NCBI RefSeq assembly: GCF_036669915.1
Contig: NC_089313.1
Coordinates: 15,739,575-15,803,574, forward strand
Direction: 5' to 3'
Length of the DNA stretch: 64,000 bases
DNA from: Pocillopora verrucosa
Lineage: Eukaryota; Cnidaria; Anthozoa; Scleractinia; Pocilloporidae
Shown here: piece by piece, positions 1 to 9,802 of the stretch
How positions within the stretch are numbered: position 1 is the stretch's first letter
Layout of the letters: each line of letters starts with the position of its first letter
Made by a program: the position numbers and the translations under genes
The notes under the pieces: generated by a model
The model's database searches: none
Seen by the model: only the letters and a program-made list of their open reading frames with translations
What the model was told of the DNA's origin: nothing

Positions 1-3000
1 GTTAGTTCTTTGAAGTTCTGTCCGAAAGCTGACTTCCTTATCGCATCATCTTGGGCAAATGATGTGAGTGTTTGAAATCTGCATTTGTTTGCTTTCTACG
101 ATCCTTTCTACCAGCTATACTTTGATCATTTCACTCCTAAAATTGATATTTTCATCGTCCTTATCTGTTAATTTGAAAAATAAACCTCACTTATCTAAGG
201 AAGGCAAGCTTCAGAATACAATTATCAGTTGGTCAATTTAGGGCAGACATGTACATGTGTACATGTACGATAAAGGATAATCAGCTTTCCTTCAGATTAA
301 GACACCTCCAAAGTTTGCCAAAAAAAAAGCTATCAATAATATTATTTTAAAAAAGCAAAAAACTTAAGAGGATTTATTTTGTTAGAAATAAATAAAATTC
401 CAAGCTCTTTAGATTGCATTAATGACCTGAAATAACTGATGGCATGTATCTACAAAACTAGGGGTAATCTTCACCTCATTGCTCATGTACAAAAGAGAAA
501 CTTAATGAATCTTTTGGCTTGGTTTCATCGTAAAGAATTGATGATAACTCATCATTATAGAGAAAGACAAATCAAAAAACAATTTTATTCCCCTTGAGAA
601 ATCAAACCTCAGATTTTCAGTTTCCTTGCACCAAGGTTTGTTTTCTTAATGGGACTGATTTTTTTACTTTATTCAACATCGTGTGACTAGTGGAATGATA
701 TCCCTCTTTATTCCACTACAGAGTTCATGATTTGCCATCTTTCTCATTCCCAGAGTGCAAATTATTTTTTTGTCTCTGTTAGATTCGATGTTGGGAAGTC
801 AGAGAAGATGGTCAGATTGTTCCAAAGGCACAGCAAAATCATACAGGTCCAATCCTGGATTGCTGCTGGCATGATGTAAGTTATTTGCTTTGCACTACTA
901 TCTTTACTACTATATATTTTATGTTTTGCAGTATATACTGATGTTGGCTTCTGTAAGATTTCTTTGCCCTGTTTTTGCTGTTTATTTCTAGGATGGCACA
1001 AAAGTGTTTACAGCATCCACTGACAAACAGTGTAAGATGTGGGATTTGAATTCCAATCAAGCCATCCAAGTGGCTCAGGTAATACAAATGCACTTTCCAC
1101 ATCTCAGCCATATCACATTTGACCCATTAACTCCCATTGGTCATCAAGATAGAATTTCTCCTTACAATATTAATACACTACCAAGCAGAAAGGTGATGAA
1201 AATAAGAAAAAATATAAATTGGGGGTGTATTTGGTGAACCAATACCAAATTCTCTAAATTTGCATGTTAACCCTTAAACTTCCAAAATCTGATTGTCAAT
1301 TCTACCCTCTGGCTACTACACATTTCCTTGTAAATTGATTATGAGAATTAGGTGTTCAATCAAGGTAATAAATTTTGCCTGATGAGTTTGAGTATTCTCA
1401 TTACCTGTTTGCTGTATAATACATGGGTACTATGTGGAGAAGTTACATGATGATCACTTCTGGGAGTTAAAGGATTAAGAATTGTATGGCAGACATCAAA
1501 GAGAAGTACTGATGCTCAAGAAAATCTATGTTTTTATCAAAGAACAGAGAATACATTATTCTTTTTGCCCTCAGTAATTCACATCAAGCTAAGAATTCTT
1601 TGGAATTCAGAAGTTTGTTTAGTGACAGAGGCAAAAAGGGCTTACAAACTGAACCCTTTCAGTACCAAGATCTCAAGCATAACTCACAATCTTCCACGCT
1701 TTTTAATGTTAGCTCCAACATTCCCCAATTGATAAGTTTCTTTACTTTCATCACCTGTCTGGTTATTAGTGTATTTATAATGTAGGGTGTAATTACTTTT
1801 TGATCACTCCTAGAAGTGAAAGGGTTCACTATAAAAGCATGTCAAAAGTGTCCCCACATCATAAAGATGAGTAATCAAACAATTATGAAAGTTGTAGTTA
1901 ATTTCTTTCATGTTCTTTTCCTGTTGTTCAGCATGACAAACCAGTCAAAACATGTCACTGGGTACAGGCACCAAACTACAGCTGTCTTATGACTGGCAGT
2001 TGGGACAATACACTGAAGTTTTGGGACACTAGATCAAATAATCCCATGATGGTTATAACACTTCCAGAGAGGGTCTACTGTGCAGATGTGGTGTACCCAA
2101 TGGCCATTATTGGAACTGCACAGAGAGGAATAATTTGTTATCAGCTGGAGAATCAGCCATCAGAATACAAGAGGATTGATTCACCACTGAAGTACCAGGT
2201 TTGTAACTTAAATGATCTATCAGTTTAGAAAAGGTGTAAATATTATAACATATTGGTATTAGCCGGGAATGTAACAGACAATGAGGGCATCAGATTCAGT
2301 TTTAAACAACAGCCCTTCCTCCTCTTTCTATTCAACTTTGTACACCAAAGAAACAAGTCTTCGAGATTGGAAAGAGGGATTGTATTGCTGCCATAACAAC
2401 TTCAACACAGACAAAGTGTGTAATTCTGCAAACCCCCCTTAATGGGGTTCGTGCATATGTATACGCACTGTTACCTAGTAACGCGTGATATATTTTTCAC
2501 ATCACGTTCCACTAGGAGTCTCAGATGGAAGCTGTGTAGTAAAACCTGTTTCGATGCGGTCGGAGAATCTAGGCTAGATCAAGAAATTCAAAGTGAACTA
2601 CGTCTGGTGTTTTGACTGTAATTTGGAAAGCTTTGTTTGCTAAGTGGATAAAGATAAAGCAGATTAAGTTAAGAAAATTGTTTTGATCTTTGAAATTCAT
2701 AAAGATTTTGTCCATGAAAGATTATGCAAATTCACACCTGAAATTGAAGCAAACCGTAATTTGAGTTTTTTGTTTTCATAAGTTTGGGTGATATTTAAAA
2801 GTTAAAGTTGGTCTTCCTAAAGCGAAGACATTGTTCACTGAAGGGAAAGGTTTCTTCACTTCCTTTTCCTGTTCAGGCAATGTTCCATCCCTGATCTCTC
2901 ATGGATCACAGACATGGCAATTCCACTCTGCATTTATTCTGCAGTGTAGTTTACTTCATCTTGCCTTGAACTGAGTACTAGAGCTTCTGAGTGATCCAGA

Positions 3001-4918
3001 TGTCATGAGGTCAACTCCTTCTCTTTGTTCTTTGCATTTGACAAAGAGCTCACATCTCTCGTTTGTGTGATGATGATTAACTAATATAGTTAAACAGCTT
3101 TGTTTGTCTTTTGCTACTTTCAAAAATGGTGATATTTCATTTTGATTGGGACAATGCTTTTTTATCATGATATGTCATTTTGATTGGGGTGATGCTTTTT
3201 TCTCATAGAACCGCTGTGTGAGTATTTTCCGAGATCCAAAGAAAAACAACCAGCCTGTTGGCTTTGCTCTTGGCTCAGTTGAAGGAAGAGTTGCAATCCA
3301 GTTCATTCAACCACAAAACCCGTAAGTCCAAGTCAATTCCTGTTTGCTTGACATTTTATAATCAAAATGGAACTCTATGGCTCAAACAATAGTTTTTTTT
3401 TTTACTTGTAGGAAAGACAACTTTACATTCAAGTGTCACAGATCTAACGGAACAGGAAATGCAAACTATCAAGACATTTATGCTGTAAGTTTATAATTAT
3501 GAATACCTAAGTAAGCTTTCTGACAAGAGGAAGGTATGTGCACCTTTTGATTGAATTGTCCAGTGGCAAAATTCAATTATTTGGATGGATGTGACGCAGG
3601 AAAGCTGCAGCCTTGTAACATTTTCTCACTGTTGCACTCATAACCTTGTCGTTGATTCATTTTTTTTTAATAAAATTAATGTCTTTGCTGAGGGTGTGAG
3701 GTAATTTTTCAAACAATTTGTCCAAGACAGTGGGTTAAATTAAGGATTGATAACAGCAAACTTAAACAATCTCAGTACATTATCTGAAATAAAATAGTTT
3801 TGAAGTTTAAAATTTGTTTCACAACATAGCCATGTCAAATTTGAATTGATAATAACCTGATCTAAGGGTAGAAAGGTTTTCCTCACTTTTCAAGAGAAAT
3901 GTTCCAGAAAGTCTCTGTTAACTTAAATAGACTCAGATTTCCTGCATCACTTAAAAGCTTTTTCAGTATTGGATATTATTGTATGCAAAGGAAAGCAATC
4001 CCCAATTCTTTTATTTTTCAGGTAAATAATATTGCTTTTCACCCTGTGCATTGCTGTCTGTTGGCCACTGTAGGATCAGATGGAAAGTTTAGTTTCTGGG
4101 ACAAGGATGCTCGTACAAAGCTTAAGGTATGCACTCATCTATACTTTGGGAGACTGGATGCAAAACCTGTCATTTGCTTTTATACTCCATATGGAATAGT
4201 TTCCTTTTGTCGATCATTGAAATTTTATCACATGCAACAAGATTGAATATGAAACATTAAGCAAATCTTTTTCAACAAGCAAGAACTGGAGATGAGATGG
4301 CAGTTAACAAGGTGAACAGCACCAATTCAACCAAAACTATCTAATGCCAATATCCATATTCTCCATACTCTGCTTTATACTCCTCATTTAGTGCTGATGA
4401 GGAGAATTTATTGAAAAATCACAACTTCTTAGGTTGATGGTCATTTCCTTTATTCTTCTTATCTCAATGAACAATTCAGAAGCAAAGGAGAATTTAGATG
4501 CTGGTCACTCATGGGGTTTAAAAGGATATCCAGTTGTTGGGTTAATATTTGAAAATCTGTAACAGAAAGACTCCCAGCTTCACTCACTTTAGAGTGTACA
4601 AATAGTTATACTGAAGGTTTTCTTTCTTCTTAAATACTTTTGTTTTCTTTATCAGACTTCTGAGCAGCTGACCATGCCCATAACGGCCTGTACTTTCAAT
4701 TCAAAAGGAAACATATTTGCTTACAGCTCTAGCTATGACTGGTCAAAGGTAATTATAGAATTATATACTTCCTTAGTTCTTCATGAATGGATTGGAAATC
4801 GTGAGACTGAACTGCAATATTTGTTTCTTTTAAGGGACACGAGTACTTCAACCCCCAACTCAAGCCCAAGATCTTTCTCAGAAATTGCACAGATGAGCTG
4901 AAACCCAGGAAAAAATAA
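1..4918 (+). CDS. RAE1: mRNA export factor RAE1 (GLE2), 3' part
   Basis: Nine exons are visible: 1-63, 783-875, 992-1078, 1932-2198, 3209-3321, 3412-3484, 4022-4126, 4656-4748 and 4835-4918 (TAA at 4916). All have GT-AG borders and the reading frame stays open, giving 325 residues. The family is about 368 residues, so roughly 45 N-terminal residues lie left of the window. The translation follows RAE1 closely: SWAND then [106 protein letters not shown] and a basic C-terminus. These are blades of a seven-bladed WD40 propeller. In other animals RAE1 binds the GLEBS motif of NUP98 at the nuclear pore and acts in mRNA export, and it also acts in spindle assembly. Introns at 1079-1931 and 4127-4655 carry MITE-like repeats. 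Confidence 0.96.
1119..1516 (+). mobile_element. MITE-like family C copy interrupted by a family A copy
   Basis: In the RAE1 intron, 1119-1266 plus 1479-1516 align with the intact family C copy at 36775-36980 (shared words include AGAATTTCTCCTTACAAT and CTAAATTC). The C copy is split at a TTAA by a family A element at 1267-1478. See the finding on nested insertion. Confidence 0.8.
1267..1478 (+). mobile_element. MITE-like family A, TTAA-flanked
   Basis: TTAA at 1267-1270 and at 1475-1478 flank termini CCCTTAAACTTCC and GGGAGTTAAAGGA, which are imperfect inverted repeats. The interior (TCTGATTGTCAATTCTACCCTCT... GAGTATTCTCATTACCTGTTTGCTG...) recurs at 16501-16686, 26652-26864, 26878-27063 and 46188-46399. 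It has no coding capacity. TTAA target duplication and CCC ends are typical of piggyBac-related non-autonomous elements. Confidence 0.85.
1651..1829 (-). mobile_element. MITE-like family C, decayed, reverse orientation
   Basis: The stretch CAATTGATAAGTTTCTTTACTTTCATCACCTGTCTGGTTATTAGTG... ending AGTGAAAGGGTT is the reverse of the family C body at 36775-36980. The copy is diverged and shortened. Confidence 0.55.
4335..4533 (+). mobile_element. MITE-like family B copy in the last long RAE1 intron
   Basis: It contains the family B words CATATTCTCCATACT, GATGAGGAGAATTT, GGTCATTTCCTTTATTCT and TTTAGATGCTGGTCACTC. The termini have decayed and no TTAA remains. Confidence 0.65.
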
Positions 4919-4919
4919 A
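4914..4919 (+). terminator. possible polyadenylation signal of RAE1
   Basis: An AATAAA hexamer overlaps the RAE1 stop codon. If used, the 3' UTR would be only about 20 nt. A later signal is possible. Confidence 0.3.
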
Positions 4920-5162
4920 TATTATAAAGGATGTTGTAGATCTCTCACTGACTTCTGTGCAATGAGCAAGTCCTGCACCAGCCATCAAGAACTTGGCTTA
5001 GTTTAAGAGTACTTGCATTGAGATGTAATCAAATGATAGACCATATGACAAAGTCAATGGAATGGAAATTATGTAGCTGTAAAGCAAACATTAGATATCA
5101 TGGCTATCATGTCTAGTTTATAGGAATTACTCTTAGCTCAGAGGGTACGAGTATTGTATCAC

Positions 5163-5374
5163 TTAACCCTTTACTCTTTGTTATCAGCATGCATATTCTC
5201 CTTATTGTTCTGTACACATTTCTTTTGGTACTGGTAAGGAGAACTCGTTAAAAAAATCAAAGCTTTTTAGGTTAGCGTTCATTTCCTTTATTCTCATGAT
5301 CTCAATAAATTATTCACCAGTATCACTGAAAGGCGAAATTGGATGCTGGTCACTCTCAGGTGTTAAAGGATTTA
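5163..5374 (+). mobile_element. MITE-like family B copy
   Basis: It begins TTAACCCTTTAC at 5163, carries CAGCATGCATATTCTCC and AGGAGAACTCG, and ends GTGTTAAAGGA then TTTA. It is related to the family B copies at 14423, 27787, 30367, 36446 and 46627. Confidence 0.8.
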
Positions 5375-6088
5375 TGTTGATATAATAGAGCAATATAAAT
5401 GTTGTTCATAAACTTCTACATGTACTACGTGAAGAAAAACCTGAAGATGCGCAAAAATACAGAATGTTTTTAAAAATACTACTTTGCTCGTAGAGATATA
5501 TTAGATTTGGCGCTTGAAAGAAAGACACTTCACTCTCGGAATGCCCCTCTTTATCTGGAGGAACTTATATATAATTTCTTCAGCGGAAGCAAAGATGGCT
5601 AGACATTGGATCTCTTTTACGTTGTTTTGCTTATCAACACGAATTAAAGGTCCATTAAAATATAAAAAAGGACACAGGCCAGTGTTCCGTCACCCGCACT
5701 ACCAAGTTTTGTCGGTAACAGCTGCGGTGAACGGCCAAAAGGTTACTCTATGAGATTAAACAAATTTGTCATGATGTTGGTGTGTTTTGTGCTTTCATTG
5801 TTTTGAAACTGCTGAAAAGCGTTCGTCCTCTGAAAGAAAAAACCACCCAGAGTTAGCAATTAGTAATGTTGTGTACATTTGCAAGAAGCGTGACCAAAGT
5901 AAGCGTTTTTCTTGCGATGTCATTGCATTAAGTCGTCTAGGTGGAGTGGTCATAATCTCACGAGTTGCTTCGTGCAAGCGGAACAGGAAACATTTCTGTC
6001 ATCAACAACACAGCTCTCGCACAAAAACATTCAGTATTCTGTATTCCTTTAGAGTATTCTTCATATATTAAATGCTTAGTTCCTCTTC

Positions 6089-6200
6089 AAAATAAATTTG
6101 TTTTGGTGAGTTCGTCACAGTCTATCACCAAGACAAGCTGTCAACAGTAAATAAATTTTGTTTGTTCATCACAGTCTATCATTAAGACAAGCTGTCATGA
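6089..6200. repeat. two-copy tandem duplication, unit about 56 bp
   Basis: A unit with AATAAATTTTGTTT...TTC(G/A)TCACAGTCTATCA..AAGACAAGCTGTCA is present twice in a row with a few substitutions. Confidence 0.7.
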
Positions 6201-7973
6201 GCGTCAGGAAGTTAGTACTTTTTTAAGATCTCGCTTTTTCCCTTCATTCCACCTTTGGTCCCATTGCGTACAAAAGTGAACCATTTGAGTTCGTGATTGT
6301 TCTGTTTTCCTTTTACGTGCTTAACAGTCTCTTCCGTTTCCTTTGAATCAGGAGAAACGTGCGTTCGCGTGACTCACAATTTTCCCAGTTTGCTACGAGG
6401 AAACCTAAACTACTGCTACGGAAGCTCGTTGTATTAAATCTTTAAAAAAAATCGGAATGGGGCTTTCAGGAGAGGGAGAAAAAACTTATTTTAGTAAGCA
6501 CTTGGAGAAGCCGGGTTCTATTCAGTCTTGAAACTTTGAGTGGAGCAACCTTCCAGAACACTTTTGTTCATGATTTTCGCTGTGACGTCAAGTAACACGA
6601 TTTAAGTGAAATATTAATGTCATAATCACTTTGTCCCAAGAGGCGGTCTCTTAATCCTTTGATATTGGATTAATGACTGATGGGTGATTGAGGAAGGCGG
6701 TGGAACCCTCTCCGTTGAGAAAAGGAAAATGAGCCTGAACTACGAGTGTTCATTCTGACTAAACCTTGCGGTCGCTTTCATTGTAATGAAATCTTCGACG
6801 AGTTGTCGTAGAACCCGATTCTTTTCCAGTACCATCCTAAACTATTTTGTTTCTCGACTCTCAGCTGAGTCCGTTGACTGCTCTAAGGAAGGGGACAAGA
6901 ATTTGGACTACGTAAAATAAATAGGATATCTTTTGTCTGAACGCCAGCACCTAAATTGGTAGACAAGATTAAAGAACAACAATAAATATGTTGAATCTGA
7001 AGTATATCTATTCAGTCATAACAAGGAATGGATCAATTGTTCAGGAGTTTTACCAAACACACAAATATTAGAAAGAATTAATAAAAAGCACACTCTTGTT
7101 TTTAAAAAACAATAAAAAACAAATTACTGTCCTTCATACAAAACTCTTGTTTTTTTAACAGCTCGATCGCTTTCGCAAAAAGCAATCAAACAAAGCCTAT
7201 TAATGCGTTTCACGTCGTTTCCGGCTGAAACAACGACGCTGAGTTACACTTAAGTCTTTTGTTTTCCTCTAATATTGATTTGACAACTTCACTGTTGTGC
7301 AACAGTTTGCAACTTAAGATGTCACAACAAAGGAAAGATCTTCTAATTGGTTGATGTAGATAAAAATAACCAATTTGTTTAACTGTGTCTATTTGCGAAC
7401 TCACGGCGCTCGATTTTTAAGACAGCTAAAATTAAAAGTCACGCAATATTTTGAGAAGCCATTCAATACTTTCGCACCTAAACTTGACTGAAATTCACTC
7501 AGAAATATCAGCAAGAGAAATTTCTTAGCTTCTTTAGATTGAACCCACGGGAAAATAAATTTCGTTGTGTTGACCATACAACCTAACTTTTGCTCTCTTA
7601 AATACTATATCCCCATCTACTCTACCAGGTCAGACAGTCTTATTTTTTACCAAAGGTGATTTACGATTTTGCTCAGTTTTGCGGTAATTCTTGAGGATTG
7701 TAATGTAACATTTCTCACCACATGATCATAAAAACGATCAATATTCTCGCCTCAAGTTTAATATACCAACCGATACTCCCTTTAGTTTAGATAAGTATAT
7801 CAATATTGGATTATTTCACACTCCTCAGAGAAGTTGTTTTGAAATTAAGAGAAAACATTCATGTCAAAAACGTACCCGTCTAGAAGGAGTTGACAAGATA
7901 TCTCTGAGAGTTCATGAGGAAATGATAAGAAAGGATAGATTTATAAAAATATTAATCAGCGGAGCTCTCTTAT

Positions 7974-8630
7974 CTAGTACGACACAGATTTGCTTCTTGT
8001 GGTTCTTGTGCCATTAGATAGTAGAGGTAAACTGGTCTTTCTTCGTGGCAGGCTAGCTGTCATTAACTCGTTTCGTTGTCGCACACCTGAGAAATTCCGA
8101 CTGTACATTGGCACTCTTGTGCCATTTGGAGGCGTTTGTAACGGAGATGAAAATCCTGTTTTGTTCGGGCTGGTTCCTTTTTGGGTCGAATCGCTACTAA
8201 CAGATAACAAGTGACCAGATGAGCCGGTAAAACTGCTACGCGATGGAAGTAAGTCCATCGAAGGCATTGTCACGGTCTTGTGAAGTGCTCTACGATTTCT
8301 CGACAAGGGTGCACTTTCCAGCCTTACGTTTTTGGTTACAAATGGTTGAAGGGTCAAATCTTCTTTTGAATCAGATGCAAGAACGCTTTTACTGAGTGGC
8401 GTGCGACCGGAATAGTTTTGAGCAGGTGGAGCACTTGGAACTCTTCGCAACGAAGCTTTATCTCGTATGCCCTGAATTTGTTCCTGTCTCCGTGCGAACG
8501 CTTGAGTTGCCTTCTCCATTTCACGCATGCGAGTCGTTCTATCTCTTTCCAGCTGCTGGAGTTCGAGACTAAGTCTCGTTTGATGCACAGAGTTTCTTTT
8601 TAAAGCCGAATTTTCGTCCGCAGAGGACAT
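7974..8630 (-). CDS. unrecognised basic protein of 218 residues, single exon
   Basis: An uninterrupted frame runs from ATG at 8630 to a stop at 7974. Residues 15-65 are predicted helical, with alternating Glu/Arg/Gln (LELQQLERDRTTRMREM, FARRQEQIQGIRDKA), like a short coiled coil. The rest is low-complexity, rich in Ser, Arg, Thr and Pro (RRVPSAPP, LPRRKTSLPLLS, TTRSKSVSY at the C-terminus), and is probably disordered. The length and codon use look like a real intronless gene, with no repeat content. I do not recognise the family. It is divergent from the EF-hand/coiled-coil gene at 9795, about 1.16 kb away. No function is assigned. Confidence 0.7.
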   Translation of the reverse strand: MSSADENSALKRNSVHQTRLSLELQQLERDRTTRMREMEKATQAFARRQEQIQGIRDKASLRRVPSAPPAQNYSGRTPLSKSVLASDSKEDLTLQPFVTKNVRLESAPLSRNRRALHKTVTMPSMDLLPSRSSFTGSSGHLLSVSSDSTQKGTSPNKTGFSSPLQTPPNGTRVPMYSRNFSGVRQRNELMTASLPRRKTSLPLLSNGTRTTRSKSVSY

Positions 8631-9794
8631 TTTGTCTCGAGATTCGTAGCGCTGTCAAAGTCAACTGTGTTGTCTGCCTTATACGATTCTCATGCTTGTT
8701 ATTTTATGACACGTATCTGACCTTTTCACCACAGAGGCAGTGACCCCGAACTGTTTATGCTTTCTATTGATTAGCAGCATCATTCATCTCATGCTATTGG
8801 TAGACATCCAGAAAGTGTGTTTCTTTTTCATCATAATTGTGTTTTATGAACTAAACAGGAATTAAAGGCTTTTCTTTAAAAGGTTTGATAGTTATGCAAT
8901 GAGCGCCATTAATACAGAACGGCTTAGAAATTTTTTTTTTCGGTTTTTGTTTTTGTGTTTGAGATTAAAGAGAATAATTACAGGCTAAAAAACGCATTCT
9001 TGTCAAAGAGATTTTAATTCATCGAACAAGAACTTAGGCTGGTAGTTTTTGTAAGTGCGAAGCTTTGGAGTTTACAGAATATAAATACAATATCACTTTC
9101 AAAGATCGAGGTTTTCTCACGTGTCTTTGGGGTAATCTTATTGACTTAACTCCATTTACCATTTACTCAAAAATCAAGGTTACGTGTCTATCATTTTTCG
9201 GTGATCTCAAAGTCGTCACTGAAACCTACTTCAAGACTCTTGAGAAAGTATCCGCACTTGGATATCCGCTCACAGTTAATACCTTTTTATGGCATTTCCA
9301 TAATACTTAATTTTTTTGAACGCGATCGGTTCTTTCAGCCGATATAAACTGATTTAACAGCCCCAACCATTGTTCCATATGTTAATTTGTACGTCAACAC
9401 TTGGAAATCACGCAAGAATTAAAGGTTTTGCTTGAATAAACAAAGCGCAACACGTGAAGGTTTTCTATTCTCGGACTCATAAACTGCTTAAAACGTCAGC
9501 TGAAGCTCACTTCTGATATTCAACCTTAACATCACGAACACTTTTATGTGTGTTTTACAAGTGTTTCTACTTATTTTCCACTTAGCTCATTTCCTTTCCA
9601 AATATTATATATTCAATACAAAAAAATAATGACAAACTGCCTCCTCTTCTATTCTCTTGTTGGATCAATGAACATGTAATGTTCTTTGAAAATTGTCCAC
9701 TGTTCTTCTTATTAGATTCAGTCGTCCAGTCCAGAGTTGAATACGTATTAATGACGTCATGGTGTCCAGGACTCCGGTGTAAACAATAATCAAC
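8631..9794. other. divergent intergenic interval
   Basis: It lies between the start codons of two divergent genes, so it should hold both promoters. No CpG-rich core, TATA box or repeat family stands out. A short open frame at 9065-9310 looks incidental. Confidence 0.5.
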
Positions 9795-9802
9795 ATGGCG
9801 GC
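9791..9802 (+). promoter_or_regulatory. TISU element at the start codon of the EF-hand gene
   Basis: CAACATGGCGGC spans the ATG at 9795 and matches the TISU consensus SAASATGGCGGC at every position. In mammals TISU acts both as a YY1-bound transcription element and as an initiator for mRNAs with very short 5' leaders. Use in this organism is inferred. The match also supports 9795 as the true start. Confidence 0.7.

Larger units (their letters stand above)
4920..7973. other. intergenic, RAE1 to the 218-residue gene
   Basis: The two flanking genes are convergent. The interval holds a family B MITE-like copy at 5163-5374 and a two-copy tandem repeat at about 6089-6200. Short open frames near 5514-6150 show neither splice logic nor recognisable motifs. 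I see no gene. Confidence 0.6.

Noticed and set aside
5787-6150. Overlapping short open frames in the RAE1 3' intergenic region
   Set aside because: No homology by eye; they overlap on both strands and run into a tandem duplication.
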